Source of the DNA: Pseudomonas sp. P7548
Lineage (GTDB): Bacteria > Pseudomonadota > Gammaproteobacteria > Pseudomonadales > Pseudomonadaceae
DNA: 64,000 bases
Assembly (NCBI RefSeq): GCF_013386585.1
Contig: NZ_JACARO010000036.1
Location: forward strand, 62,001 to 126,000
Direction of reading: 5' to 3'
Every line of letters starts with the position of its first letter. The stretch's first letter is position 1. The position numbers were made by a program, and so were the translations under genes. The notes beneath the pieces were generated by a model. The model was not told the DNA's origin. It ran no database searches and saw only the letters and a list, made by a program, of their open reading frames with translations. Shown here in pieces: positions 56,828 through 64,000 of the stretch.

Positions 56828-59392
56828 TCAGATGTCCCAGATCAGATTGATCGCGAAGTTGCGGCCCGGCTGGGTCAGGCGGTCAAGGTTGGCGGGTGCG
56901 GTCACGCCAGCTTCACCGACACTGTCGTAGCTGCGCACGTCATCCCAGTTCCAGTACTTCTTGTCGGTCAGGTTGTAGACGCCACCGTTGATGGTCACGT
57001 CGTCTGTGACTTTGTAGAAGGCGGTCAGGTCGAGGACGCCGAAGCCCGGAGTCTTGAAGGGCGCGCTGGTGCTGCCATCGGGGGCGTGGAAGGTAGTGCT
57101 GTCCACACGGTTCTGCTTTTTCACCAGGGTCCAGCTCAGCAGACCGCCGTAGTTGTCCTGGTCGTAGCCCAGGCCAAACACGCCTTTGAGCGGGTTGACG
57201 CTGTTGAGCGGCTCGCCGTTGTCGTCGTTGCGGCCATAGGTGTAGCCGACCGAACCCTGGGTGTAGAGGCCTTGTGGTGCGCCGAACGCATCGAGGTTCA
57301 GGCGGCCCTTGGCTTCGATGCCCTTGATGGTGGCGTGCTTGATGTTGTTGGCTTCGAACTGCTGCACGGTACCGCCGGCGACCGAGGCGTCTTCGTCAAT
57401 GAAGTCGCGGTATTTGTTGTAGAACACGGCGATGTCGAACGAACCTTCGTCGAAGTTGCCGCGAATCCCGGTTTCAATGCCTTTGCTGGTTTCCGGCTTG
57501 AGGTTCGGGTTGGGCTCGACGGTGTAGCCCTGGTTCAGGTTTTCGAAACGGCCGTACAGCGCTTTCGCCGAGGGTGTGCGGAACCCTTCGGCGTATTGGC
57601 CGAACCAGGTGTAATGGTCGGTCAGCGCGTAGGTCAGGCCGAACTTGGGTGTGACCCGGTGCCAGGTTTTGTCGGCATCGCTGTGGTCGTAGATCCGCGT
57701 TGGGTCAACGGTGTTGAGGAACTCTTCGGTCAGCTTGGGCTTGAGCTGGGTGTAGTCGTAGCGTACGGCCGGCAGGAAGGTCCATTTGTTCCAGGTGATC
57801 TGGTCCTGGGCGAACAGCGAATAGGTGTTGATGGTCGGGTCCGGGAAGTCGCTGGCCTTTTTCACGCTGTCGCTGGCCTGTGGGCTCGGTGCGCCAATAG
57901 CCGTGCAACCGCCGCCGACGGCCAGGCAGGTCGCGCCGCCTTCGCGGGAACCGGTGACTTTTTGTTGTTTCAGGGTGGTGCCGTAGGTCACCTGGTGATC
58001 GGTTTCGCCAATGCTGAAGGCCTTGTCCAACTGCGCGTCGAACACCCACTGTTTTTCTTCATACAGGGTTTCGCGGGTGCGCAATACGCGGCGCGAGGGT
58101 TGGTAGATCTCGGCGGTGGTCTGGTCGGTCTTGGCGATCTGGTAGTTGAGGCTGGTCTTGATGTGATCGGCAATCGGCGAGTCGAGGGCAAAGCGGTTTT
58201 CAATGGCGAAACGTTCGCGGGTGATCGTGTCGTTACCTGAACGCGCACGATAGAAGTTGAAGCCGCGACCGCCGGTGAACGGACCGCCCACGGCGTTTTT
58301 CAGGTTGACGTCGCGGTCATCCTTGAACTTCTCGTAGGTCAGGCCCAGGCGGTTGTCGTCCCCGTAGTTCCAACCCAGTTTGGCCAGCACGTTGGTGGTG
58401 CGCGCATCCTCCGGGTTGGCGCCAGTGCGGGCCAGGCCAGTGGCGTTGTTGCCGTCATAGGATTCCATTTCATGACCGTTGCGCTGGCTCAGGTGCAGCA
58501 AGCCGTCGAAGTCCTGCACGCGACCGGCGACGGTGCCGGAGGTCAGCCAGCTGTCGTCGGCCGAGCTGTAGCCGGTTTTCAGGCGGGCGCCGTAGTCCTG
58601 GCCGGGCTTGATGATGTCATCCGGGTCGAGGGTGAAATAGCTGACGGCGCCGCCGATGGCGCTGCTGCCGTACAGGGCCGAGGCCGGGCCGCGCAGGATT
58701 TCCACGCGCTTGACGATTTCCGGGTCGACATAGTTGCGACGGGTCTTGGCGTAGGGGCCGTTGAAGAAGTTGTCCGGTACTTCGACGCCGTCGACCTGGG
58801 TGAGAATGCGGTCGCCGTCGATGCCGCGAATGTTGTAGCCCGCATTGCTGGCGCGGGTACCGGCACCGCCGACCGAGATGTTGGGCTCGTAGCGCACCAG
58901 TTCGCGAATGGTGTTCACGTTGTCGCGGTCCAGGTCCTGGCGATCATGCACGGTGACGGTGCTGGGCACGCTGCTCACGTCCTGCTCGGTACGGGTGGCA
59001 CTGATGGTCACCTGCTGCAGGTTGAGGGCGCTGCCGGCGGCACGCTTTTCCAGCACGATGTTGTTGTTGCCCAGTTTGCGATAGCTCAGGTTGGTCCCCA
59101 CCAACAAGCGATCCAGGGCCTTTTCCGGCGACAGCGGGCCGCGCACGCCAGGGGACGACACACCCTGGCCCAGCTCGGCGGGCAGGCCGACTTGCCAGCC
59201 GGTCACCGCGGTGAATGCGTTCAATGCCGAGACCAGCGGCTGTTGTTCGATACTGAAGTTGTAGTTGCCGTGGCTGCGCGCGGCCGGTTCGGTGGCCGTG
59301 GCGGCCATCACGGGCGTTGCGGCCAGCAGGATGGCGGCGGTCAGCAAGGACAGGACGGGCGAAGAAGACCGGCGATTGAAACAAGAGGACAT
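56828..59392 (-). CDS. hxuA: TonB-dependent heme/hemoglobin receptor with STN signalling domain
   Basis: The 854-residue protein has a signal peptide (to about 31), an STN domain (about 45-117, FSIEQQPLVSALNAFTAVTG), a plug (about 125-255) and a barrel. The heme-receptor motifs FRTP (604-607) and NPNL (628-631) are both present, and a Cys489/Cys496 loop is unusual. The STN domain fits surface signalling through the FecR-like protein next door. I use hxuA because no hasA hemophore gene is nearby; HasR is the alternative. Confidence 0.85.
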   Translation of the reverse strand: MSSCFNRRSSSPVLSLLTAAILLAATPVMAATATEPAARSHGNYNFSIEQQPLVSALNAFTAVTGWQVGLPAELGQGVSSPGVRGPLSPEKALDRLLVGTNLSYRKLGNNNIVLEKRAAGSALNLQQVTISATRTEQDVSSVPSTVTVHDRQDLDRDNVNTIRELVRYEPNISVGGAGTRASNAGYNIRGIDGDRILTQVDGVEVPDNFFNGPYAKTRRNYVDPEIVKRVEILRGPASALYGSSAIGGAVSYFTLDPDDIIKPGQDYGARLKTGYSSADDSWLTSGTVAGRVQDFDGLLHLSQRNGHEMESYDGNNATGLARTGANPEDARTTNVLAKLGWNYGDDNRLGLTYEKFKDDRDVNLKNAVGGPFTGGRGFNFYRARSGNDTITRERFAIENRFALDSPIADHIKTSLNYQIAKTDQTTAEIYQPSRRVLRTRETLYEEKQWVFDAQLDKAFSIGETDHQVTYGTTLKQQKVTGSREGGATCLAVGGGCTAIGAPSPQASDSVKKASDFPDPTINTYSLFAQDQITWNKWTFLPAVRYDYTQLKPKLTEEFLNTVDPTRIYDHSDADKTWHRVTPKFGLTYALTDHYTWFGQYAEGFRTPSAKALYGRFENLNQGYTVEPNPNLKPETSKGIETGIRGNFDEGSFDIAVFYNKYRDFIDEDASVAGGTVQQFEANNIKHATIKGIEAKGRLNLDAFGAPQGLYTQGSVGYTYGRNDDNGEPLNSVNPLKGVFGLGYDQDNYGGLLSWTLVKKQNRVDSTTFHAPDGSTSAPFKTPGFGVLDLTAFYKVTDDVTINGGVYNLTDKKYWNWDDVRSYDSVGEAGVTAPANLDRLTQPGRNFAINLIWDI

Positions 59393-59491
59393 CGAGAGCG
59401 CTCCGGGGTACGAATCTTATAGTTGCGAACCGAACCAAATAGGAATCAGTTGCATTGGCTAAGACGAGACGTACCACCGACAGCTATCGAG

Positions 59492-59510
59492 TAAAAATAA
59501 TTCTCATTTA
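59492..59510. promoter_or_regulatory. Fur-box-like site ahead of the heme receptor gene
   Basis: On the minus strand TAAATGAGAATTATTTTTA contains the TGAGAATTATT core common in Fur boxes. It overlaps the end of the FecR gene and lies about 100 bases before the receptor start. Confidence 0.5.
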
Positions 59511-60476
59511 GTTCAGGATGACCAGCGCGGGGTATTCCGAGAGCTTGGCCGAGGTGATGTGGGCCAAGGAGCGCACCACGTCCAGCGGCTGGTCGAGGCG
59601 GTAGTTGCCGGTGACCGCGACACTGGCGAGCTTGTCGTTGTTATTGACGATCCAGCCCGGGTAGTAGCGGCGCAGTTCTGCGAGCACTTCGCTCATCGGG
59701 CAGTTTTCGAAAATCAGCCGGCCCTGCACCCAGGCCAGGTCTTTGTTGAGGTCGAGCTTGGCCGGTTGGCCGAAGCCTTTGGGGCCGATACGGATGCTTT
59801 CACCAGCGCTCAGGCGTACACGGGCATCGTCGAAGGTGTTGCTCAGGTCGACATCGCCGCGCTGTACCTGCACCTGGGCTTCGCCATTGAGGTAGCGCAC
59901 GGCGAAGGAGGTGTCGCGCACGCTCGCACGCACCGGGCCGGCGTCGATTTCCAGCGGCAGGCCACGGTTGGGCACCACCTCGAAAAACGCCTCGCCCTGA
60001 TACAGGCGCGCGATGCGCTGGTGATCCTTGATGCTGCTGGAAAAGGCCGAGTTGGTGTTCAGCAGTACTTTGGAGCCATCGTCCAGTTGCAGGCGCTGGC
60101 GCTCACCCACCACGGTGAGGTGATCAGCCTGCAGGCGCACGGGCAGGTTGCTAAAGCTGAACAGGCCGATCAGCAGCACGGCGGCGGTGGCCAGGGGTTT
60201 CCAGTGCGGTTTGATCCGGCGCCAGGCCGACGGCTTGCGCGGTACTGCCAGGGCCACGGCGGCGCTGTATACCGGCGCGCCACCCCAGGCGGCCTGGGCC
60301 TTGGCGAAAGCGTGAACGTGTGCAGGGTCTTTGGCCAGCCAGGCCTCGAACTCGGCCTGTTGCCCGGGTTGCGGGCATTGCAAGGCGATCAGCCAGTCGA
60401 GGGCCTGGTCCATAGCCACGTCTTGCAGCACCTCATGAGCCAGCTCATGGGGGCGCAGTTTATTCGGGTCCGTCAC
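59508..60476 (-). CDS. hxuR: FecR-family anti-sigma / sigma regulator
   Basis: The 322-residue protein has a cytoplasmic N-terminus (MDQALDWLIALQ, FEAWLAKDPAHVHAF), one membrane helix (about 90-110, ATAAVLLIGLFSFSNL) and a periplasmic FecR domain (about 115-215, GERQRLQLDDGSKVLLNTNS) plus an STN-like tail. It would pass receptor status to the ECF sigma factor. It lies 74 bases after the sigma gene on the same strand. Confidence 0.88.
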   Translation of the reverse strand: MTDPNKLRPHELAHEVLQDVAMDQALDWLIALQCPQPGQQAEFEAWLAKDPAHVHAFAKAQAAWGGAPVYSAAVALAVPRKPSAWRRIKPHWKPLATAAVLLIGLFSFSNLPVRLQADHLTVVGERQRLQLDDGSKVLLNTNSAFSSSIKDHQRIARLYQGEAFFEVVPNRGLPLEIDAGPVRASVRDTSFAVRYLNGEAQVQVQRGDVDLSNTFDDARVRLSAGESIRIGPKGFGQPAKLDLNKDLAWVQGRLIFENCPMSEVLAELRRYYPGWIVNNNDKLASVAVTGNYRLDQPLDVVRSLAHITSAKLSEYPALVILN

Positions 60477-60550
60477 GGTGTTCCTCGGGTCTTCGCCACG
60501 TTTTATTCATCTTTCCTACAGCCTGGATCGACCTATCTGTCGGGTGAAGC

Positions 60551-61069
60551 TTAAGGCTGATCCAGCCGTTCGGCCACACCTACACAGATGGCCATGATCA
60601 ATTTCAGTTCCTTTTGCACCGTGCTCAAGGACACGTCGAGCTGATCGGCAATCTCCTGATAGCAGCAGCCGTGCAGGCGACTGAGGATAAAGATCTGCTG
60701 CTGGCGGGCGCTCAACTGGCCGAGGCTGACGCTCAGGTGCTCAAGCAATTGCTCGGCCTGGGTGGCGTCTTCCGGGGTGCTGGTGGGGGCGGCGACGCTT
60801 TGCAGGATGTCCAGCGGCACATCTTCCTGCAGGGTGCGAGCCTGGATTCTGCGCGAACGCAGGTGATCCAGCGCCAGGTTGCGCGCGGTTTGATAGACGA
60901 AAGGTTCAAGGTGATCGATGGGCCGCTCGCTCAGGGCCCGGGTGACGCGCAGGTAGGTTTCCTGCAACAGGTCCTCGGCGGTGCTGTGGTTGTTCACCAT
61001 CCGCTGCAAGGTGCGTAGCAGAATCACCCGTTGGGTGAGAAAGACTTGGTTGAAGCGAGATTGGCTCAC
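60551..61069 (-). CDS. hxuI: ECF sigma factor, FecI/HxuI-like
   Basis: The 172-residue sigma factor has region 2 (AEDLLQETYLRVTRAL; YQTARNLALDHLRSRR) and region 4 (LSARQQQIFILSRLHGCCYQEIADQLDVS). It should drive transcription of the receptor gene after heme sensing. The start is GTG at 61069, giving SQSRFNQVFLTQ; no strong ribosome binding site is visible. A Fur box is 27 bases upstream. Confidence 0.88.
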   Translation of the reverse strand: MSQSRFNQVFLTQRVILLRTLQRMVNNHSTAEDLLQETYLRVTRALSERPIDHLEPFVYQTARNLALDHLRSRRIQARTLQEDVPLDILQSVAAPTSTPEDATQAEQLLEHLSVSLGQLSARQQQIFILSRLHGCCYQEIADQLDVSLSTVQKELKLIMAICVGVAERLDQP

Positions 61070-61095
61070 AGTGATACCAGACCGATTTGCAGTGA

Positions 61096-61112
61096 ATGAT
61101 AATGCTTATCAT
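61096..61112. promoter_or_regulatory. Fur box upstream of the ECF sigma gene
   Basis: ATGATAA, TGC, TTATCAT: a perfect 7-3-7 palindrome matching the Fur half-sites. It is 27 bases from the sigma start, where it would cover the promoter. Confidence 0.8.
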
Positions 61113-61160
61113 CAACTCAAATGGCAAGTGGCACTTTGAACGGATTTGCGCAGGACAAAG

Positions 61161-61245
61161 GTGGGAGCGGGCTTGCTCGCGAATGCATCACCTCGGTATT
61201 CAGACGAACCGAGGTGCCTGTATTCGCGAGCAAGCCCGCTCCCAC
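61161..61245. repeat. REPIN with an extra inner palindrome
   Basis: Arms 61161-61183 and 61223-61245 (GTGGGAGCGGGCTTGCTCGC type) flank a 9-bp perfect stem CACCTCGGT/ACCGAGGTG (61189-61216). The full element can form one long hairpin. Confidence 0.93.
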
Positions 61246-61264
61246 ACAAGCCTGCCCTACGGGA

Positions 61265-62266
61265 TTATTCTGCGTTGCACAGCGCCAGGCAGTTATCCAG
61301 CATGCGGTTGGAGAAGCCCCACTCGTTGTCGTACCAGGCGAGCACTTTCAGCAACTTACCGCTGACCTTGGTGTGATTGGCATCGAAAATCGACGACAGC
61401 GGGTTGTGGTTGAAGTCGCTCGAAACCAGCGGCAGGGTGTTGTAGCCGAGGATCTTCGAATGCTGGCTGGCTTCCTTGAGCAGTGCGTTGACTTCTTCGG
61501 CCGTGGCGTCTTTTTTCAGGGTGACGGTGAGGTCCACCAGCGACACGTTGATCACCGGTACACGCACGGCCATGCCGGTCAGCTTGCCGGCCAGTTCCGG
61601 CAGCACCAGGCCCACGGCTTCGGCGGCGCCGGTCTTGCTCGGGATCATGTTCTGGGTGGCCGAACGCGCACGGTACGGGTCGGTGTGGTAGACGTCGGTC
61701 AGGTTCTGGTCGTTGGTGTAGGCGTGAATGGTGGTCATCAGGCCGCTTTCGATGCCCAGCTCACGGTGCAGCACCTGCGCCACAGGCGCCAGGCAGTTGG
61801 TGGTGCACGACGCGTTGGAGATGATCTGGTGGGATTGACGCAGAATGTCATGGTTAACCCCATAAACCACGGTGGCATCAGCGCCCTTGGCAGGTGCGGA
61901 GATGATCACCTTGCGCGCACCAGCGGTAATATGGGCGGCAGCTTTGTCACGGTCGGTGAACAGGCCGGTGCATTCGAACACCACGTCGATCTTGTGCGCC
62001 GCCCAGGGCAGTTCGGCGGGGTTACGAATGGCGCTGACGGCGATCCGGTCACCGTTGACGGTCAGGCTTTCCTGATCGTGGGCGACCTCTGCTTCGAAAG
62101 TGCCATGCACGGTGTCGTACTTGAGCAGGTGGGCATTGATTGCGCTGTCACCCAAATCATTGATGGCGACGATCTGCAAATCCTGACGGTAGCCTTGGGT
62201 ATACAGTGCGCGCAGGACATTACGGCCGATACGGCCAAAACCATTGATTGCGATACGAAGAGTCAT
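61265..62266 (-). CDS. gap: Type I glyceraldehyde-3-phosphate dehydrogenase
   Basis: The 333-residue enzyme has the NAD-binding start [17 protein letters not shown] and catalytic Cys154 in [13 protein letters not shown]. It oxidises G3P in glycolysis/Entner-Doudoroff flow. It is divergent from edd, with two HexR boxes in between, matching the Pseudomonas gap-1/edd arrangement. Confidence 0.96.
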   Translation of the reverse strand: MTLRIAINGFGRIGRNVLRALYTQGYRQDLQIVAINDLGDSAINAHLLKYDTVHGTFEAEVAHDQESLTVNGDRIAVSAIRNPAELPWAAHKIDVVFECTGLFTDRDKAAAHITAGARKVIISAPAKGADATVVYGVNHDILRQSHQIISNASCTTNCLAPVAQVLHRELGIESGLMTTIHAYTNDQNLTDVYHTDPYRARSATQNMIPSKTGAAEAVGLVLPELAGKLTGMAVRVPVINVSLVDLTVTLKKDATAEEVNALLKEASQHSKILGYNTLPLVSSDFNHNPLSSIFDANHTKVSGKLLKVLAWYDNEWGFSNRMLDNCLALCNAE

Positions 62267-62290
62267 TGGAAAGTGCCTGTCGTCGATTTG

Positions 62291-62305
62291 TTGTAAGAAT
62301 TACAA
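62291..62305. promoter_or_regulatory. HexR box 1 (gap-edd intergenic)
   Basis: TTGT, seven bases AAGAATT, ACAA. This fits the TTGT-N7/8-ACAA operator known for Pseudomonas HexR. It lies close to gap. Confidence 0.8.
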
Positions 62306-62352
62306 GATTATTCGCATAAAAATAGAAAACAAGCCTTTTTAGTGGCAATATT

Positions 62353-62367
62353 TTGTTCAATCTACAA
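62353..62367. promoter_or_regulatory. HexR box 2 (gap-edd intergenic)
   Basis: TTGT, TCAATCT, ACAA: a second exact half-site pair, 62 bases from box 1. Confidence 0.8.
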
Positions 62368-62487
62368 CGAGTGACCTGAATCAACTGGTCCGATTGGTCA
62401 AGTAACACCCTGCCAACCTCTTCACGGCGGGCGTTTGACCAGCATAGACACTCAGGTCGCCACATCCGTTAGCCTGGAGTTCTACAC

Positions 62488-64000
62488 ATGCATCCCCGCG
62501 TCCTTGAGGTCACCGAACGGCTCATCGCCCGCAGCCGCGCCACCCGCGAGGCCTACCTTGCGCTCATTCGCGGCGCCGCCAGCGACGGTCCGATGCGCGG
62601 TAAGCTGCAATGCGCCAACTTTGCCCACGGCGTGGCCGGTTGCGGCACTGAAGATAAAAATAGCCTGCGCATGATGAATGCCGCCAACGTGGCAATTGTT
62701 TCGTCATATAACGACATGCTCTCGGCGCACCAGCCCTACGAACATTTCCCTGAACAGATCAAGAAAGCCCTGCGCGAAGTCGGCTCGGTCGGCCAGTTCG
62801 CCGGCGGCACCCCCGCCATGTGCGACGGCGTGACCCAGGGCGAGCCCGGTATGGAGCTGAGCCTGCTCAGCCGTGAGGTCATCGCCATGTCCACGGCGGT
62901 AGCGCTGTCCCACAACATGTTCGACGCGGCGCTGATGCTGGGCATCTGCGACAAGATCGTGCCGGGCCTGATGATGGGCGCGCTGCGTTACGGTCACCTG
63001 CCGATGATCTTCGTACCGGGCGGCCCGATGCCGTCGGGTATCTCCAACAAGCAGAAAGCCGACGTGCGCCAGCGCTACGCCGAAGGCAAGGCCACCCGCG
63101 AAGAACTGCTGGAATCGGAGATGAAGTCCTACCACAGCCCGGGCACCTGCACCTTCTACGGCACCGCCAACACCAACCAGTTGCTGATGGAAGTGATGGG
63201 CCTGCACTTGCCGGGCGCCTCGTTCGTCAACCCCTACACGCCGCTGCGTGACGCGCTGACCCGTGAAGCCGCGCACCAGGTCACGCGACTGACCAAGGCC
63301 AATGGCAACTTCACGCCGATCGGCGAGATCGTCGACGAGAAGTCCATCGTCAACTCCATCGTCGCCCTCAACGCCACCGGCGGTTCCACCAACCACACCC
63401 TGCATATGCCGGCCATCGCCATGTCGGCGGGCATCATCCTCACCTGGCAGGACATGGCCGACCTCTCCGAGGTGGTGCCGACCCTGTCCCACGTGTATCC
63501 AAACGGCAAGGCCGACATCAACCACTTCCAGGCAGCGGGCGGCATGTCGTTCCTGATCCGCGAACTGCTCGAAGCCGGCCTGCTCCACGAAGACGTCAAC
63601 ACCGTGGCCGGCAAGGGTTTGAGCCGCTACACCCAGGAGCCGTTCCTGGTGGACGGCGAACTGATCTGGCGCGACGGCCCTATCGAAAGCCTCGACGAAA
63701 CCATCCTGCGCCCCGTGGCCCGTGCGTTCTCGCCAGAAGGCGGCTTGCGTGTGATGGAAGGCAACCTCGGCCGTGGCGTGATGAAAGTCTCGGCAGTAGC
63801 CCTTGAACACCAAGTCGTCGAAGCGCCTGCGGTAGTGTTCCAGGACCAGCAGGACCTGGCCGATGCGTTCAAGGCTGGCCAGCTGGAAAAAGATTTCGTC
63901 GCGGTGATGCGCTTCCAGGGCCCGCGCTCCAACGGCATGCCTGAACTGCACAAGATGACCCCGTTCCTCGGCGTGTTGCAGGACCGTGGTTTCAAAGTGG
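62488..64000 (+). CDS. edd: 6-Phosphogluconate dehydratase (Entner-Doudoroff), 3' end missing
   Basis: The first 504 codons are present with no stop before the window ends; the full protein is about 608 residues. It makes KDPG from 6-phosphogluconate using an Fe-S cluster. The IlvD/EDD signatures are visible: [20 protein letters not shown] with a cluster Cys, and [22 protein letters not shown] precedes the ATG. It is controlled with gap by HexR. Confidence 0.96.
   Translation, partial: MHPRVLEVTERLIARSRATREAYLALIRGAASDGPMRGKLQCANFAHGVAGCGTEDKNSLRMMNAANVAIVSSYNDMLSAHQPYEHFPEQIKKALREVGSVGQFAGGTPAMCDGVTQGEPGMELSLLSREVIAMSTAVALSHNMFDAALMLGICDKIVPGLMMGALRYGHLPMIFVPGGPMPSGISNKQKADVRQRYAEGKATREELLESEMKSYHSPGTCTFYGTANTNQLLMEVMGLHLPGASFVNPYTPLRDALTREAAHQVTRLTKANGNFTPIGEIVDEKSIVNSIVALNATGGSTNHTLHMPAIAMSAGIILTWQDMADLSEVVPTLSHVYPNGKADINHFQAAGGMSFLIRELLEAGLLHEDVNTVAGKGLSRYTQEPFLVDGELIWRDGPIESLDETILRPVARAFSPEGGLRVMEGNLGRGVMKVSAVALEHQVVEAPAVVFQDQQDLADAFKAGQLEKDFVAVMRFQGPRSNGMPELHKMTPFLGVLQDRGFKV

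Noticed and set aside
56828..59392. Receptor named HasR
   Set aside because: No hasA hemophore or its export genes are nearby; the sigma-FecR-receptor order fits the Hxu type better.

Overview
The window is a contiguous piece of a Pseudomonas chromosome, most likely the P. fluorescens group. This rests on gene content and order (nag PTS cluster, rpsP-rimM-trmD-rplS, xerD-dsbC-hom-thrC, colRS followed by an orf222/wapQ pair, gap next to edd with HexR boxes), on the high-GC codon usage, and on many Pseudomonas REP/REPIN palindromes between genes. No insertion sequence, prophage, rRNA operon or CRISPR array is visible, so this is mostly core genome. Two genes are cut by the window edges: nagE at the left and edd at the right.

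Layout. 1-5513 (minus): N-acetylglucosamine uptake and breakdown operon nagR-nagA-nagB-nagF-nagE, with two repressor-like operators upstream. 5777-9011: an L,D-transpeptidase, two NUDIX hydrolases, a gamma-carbonic-anhydrase-like protein, a DUF1289 protein and a VUT-family membrane transporter. 9081-14098: purT, an MHS-type MFS transporter, a CorC/HlyC membrane protein and a YpjD-like cytochrome assembly protein. 14318-17889: ffh, then the ribosome/tRNA operon rpsP-rimM-trmD-rplS. 17971-23218: thioesterase, xerD, dsbC, hom and thrC. 23308-28877: two small proteins, a CoA-transferase coupled to a periplasmic binding protein, yaeQ and recJ. 28954-32882: mprF with its overlapping aminoacyl-phosphatidylglycerol hydrolase partner. 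33162-33598: two initiator tRNA modules in tandem. 33836-42380: dinB (with an SOS box), a lipoprotein, proS, ampG, an alkyltransferase-like protein, a DUF481 protein, a HugZ-like protein and fxsA. 42628-48731: groESL, colRS and an LPS-modification group. 48801-55386: an imelysin / di-heme oxidoreductase / DUF1513 operon, a nitroreductase and a chemoreceptor. 55526-61069: a DUF454 protein, then heme oxygenase, TonB-dependent heme receptor, FecR-type anti-sigma and ECF sigma factor. 61265-64000: divergent gap and edd.

How the genes work together. Three envelope themes recur: cell-surface charge and integrity (mprF with its hydrolase, colRS with wapQ, ampG, L,D-transpeptidase), iron and heme acquisition (imelysin operon and hxu-type locus, each preceded by Fur-box-like sequence), and sugar catabolism under local repressors (NagR; HexR between gap and edd).

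I found no wholly unknown multi-gene system. The most useful leads are the duplicated fMet tRNA module that carries its own promoter and terminator in each copy, the terminator separating the heme receptor from heme oxygenase, the paired nag operators, the four-hairpin leader before hom, the gene without a visible ribosome binding site for the VUT transporter, the CoA-transferase/binding-protein pair, the 75-aa protein at the end of the orf222/wapQ group, and the REPIN set, which includes a pair with a shared loop and one swapped arm.
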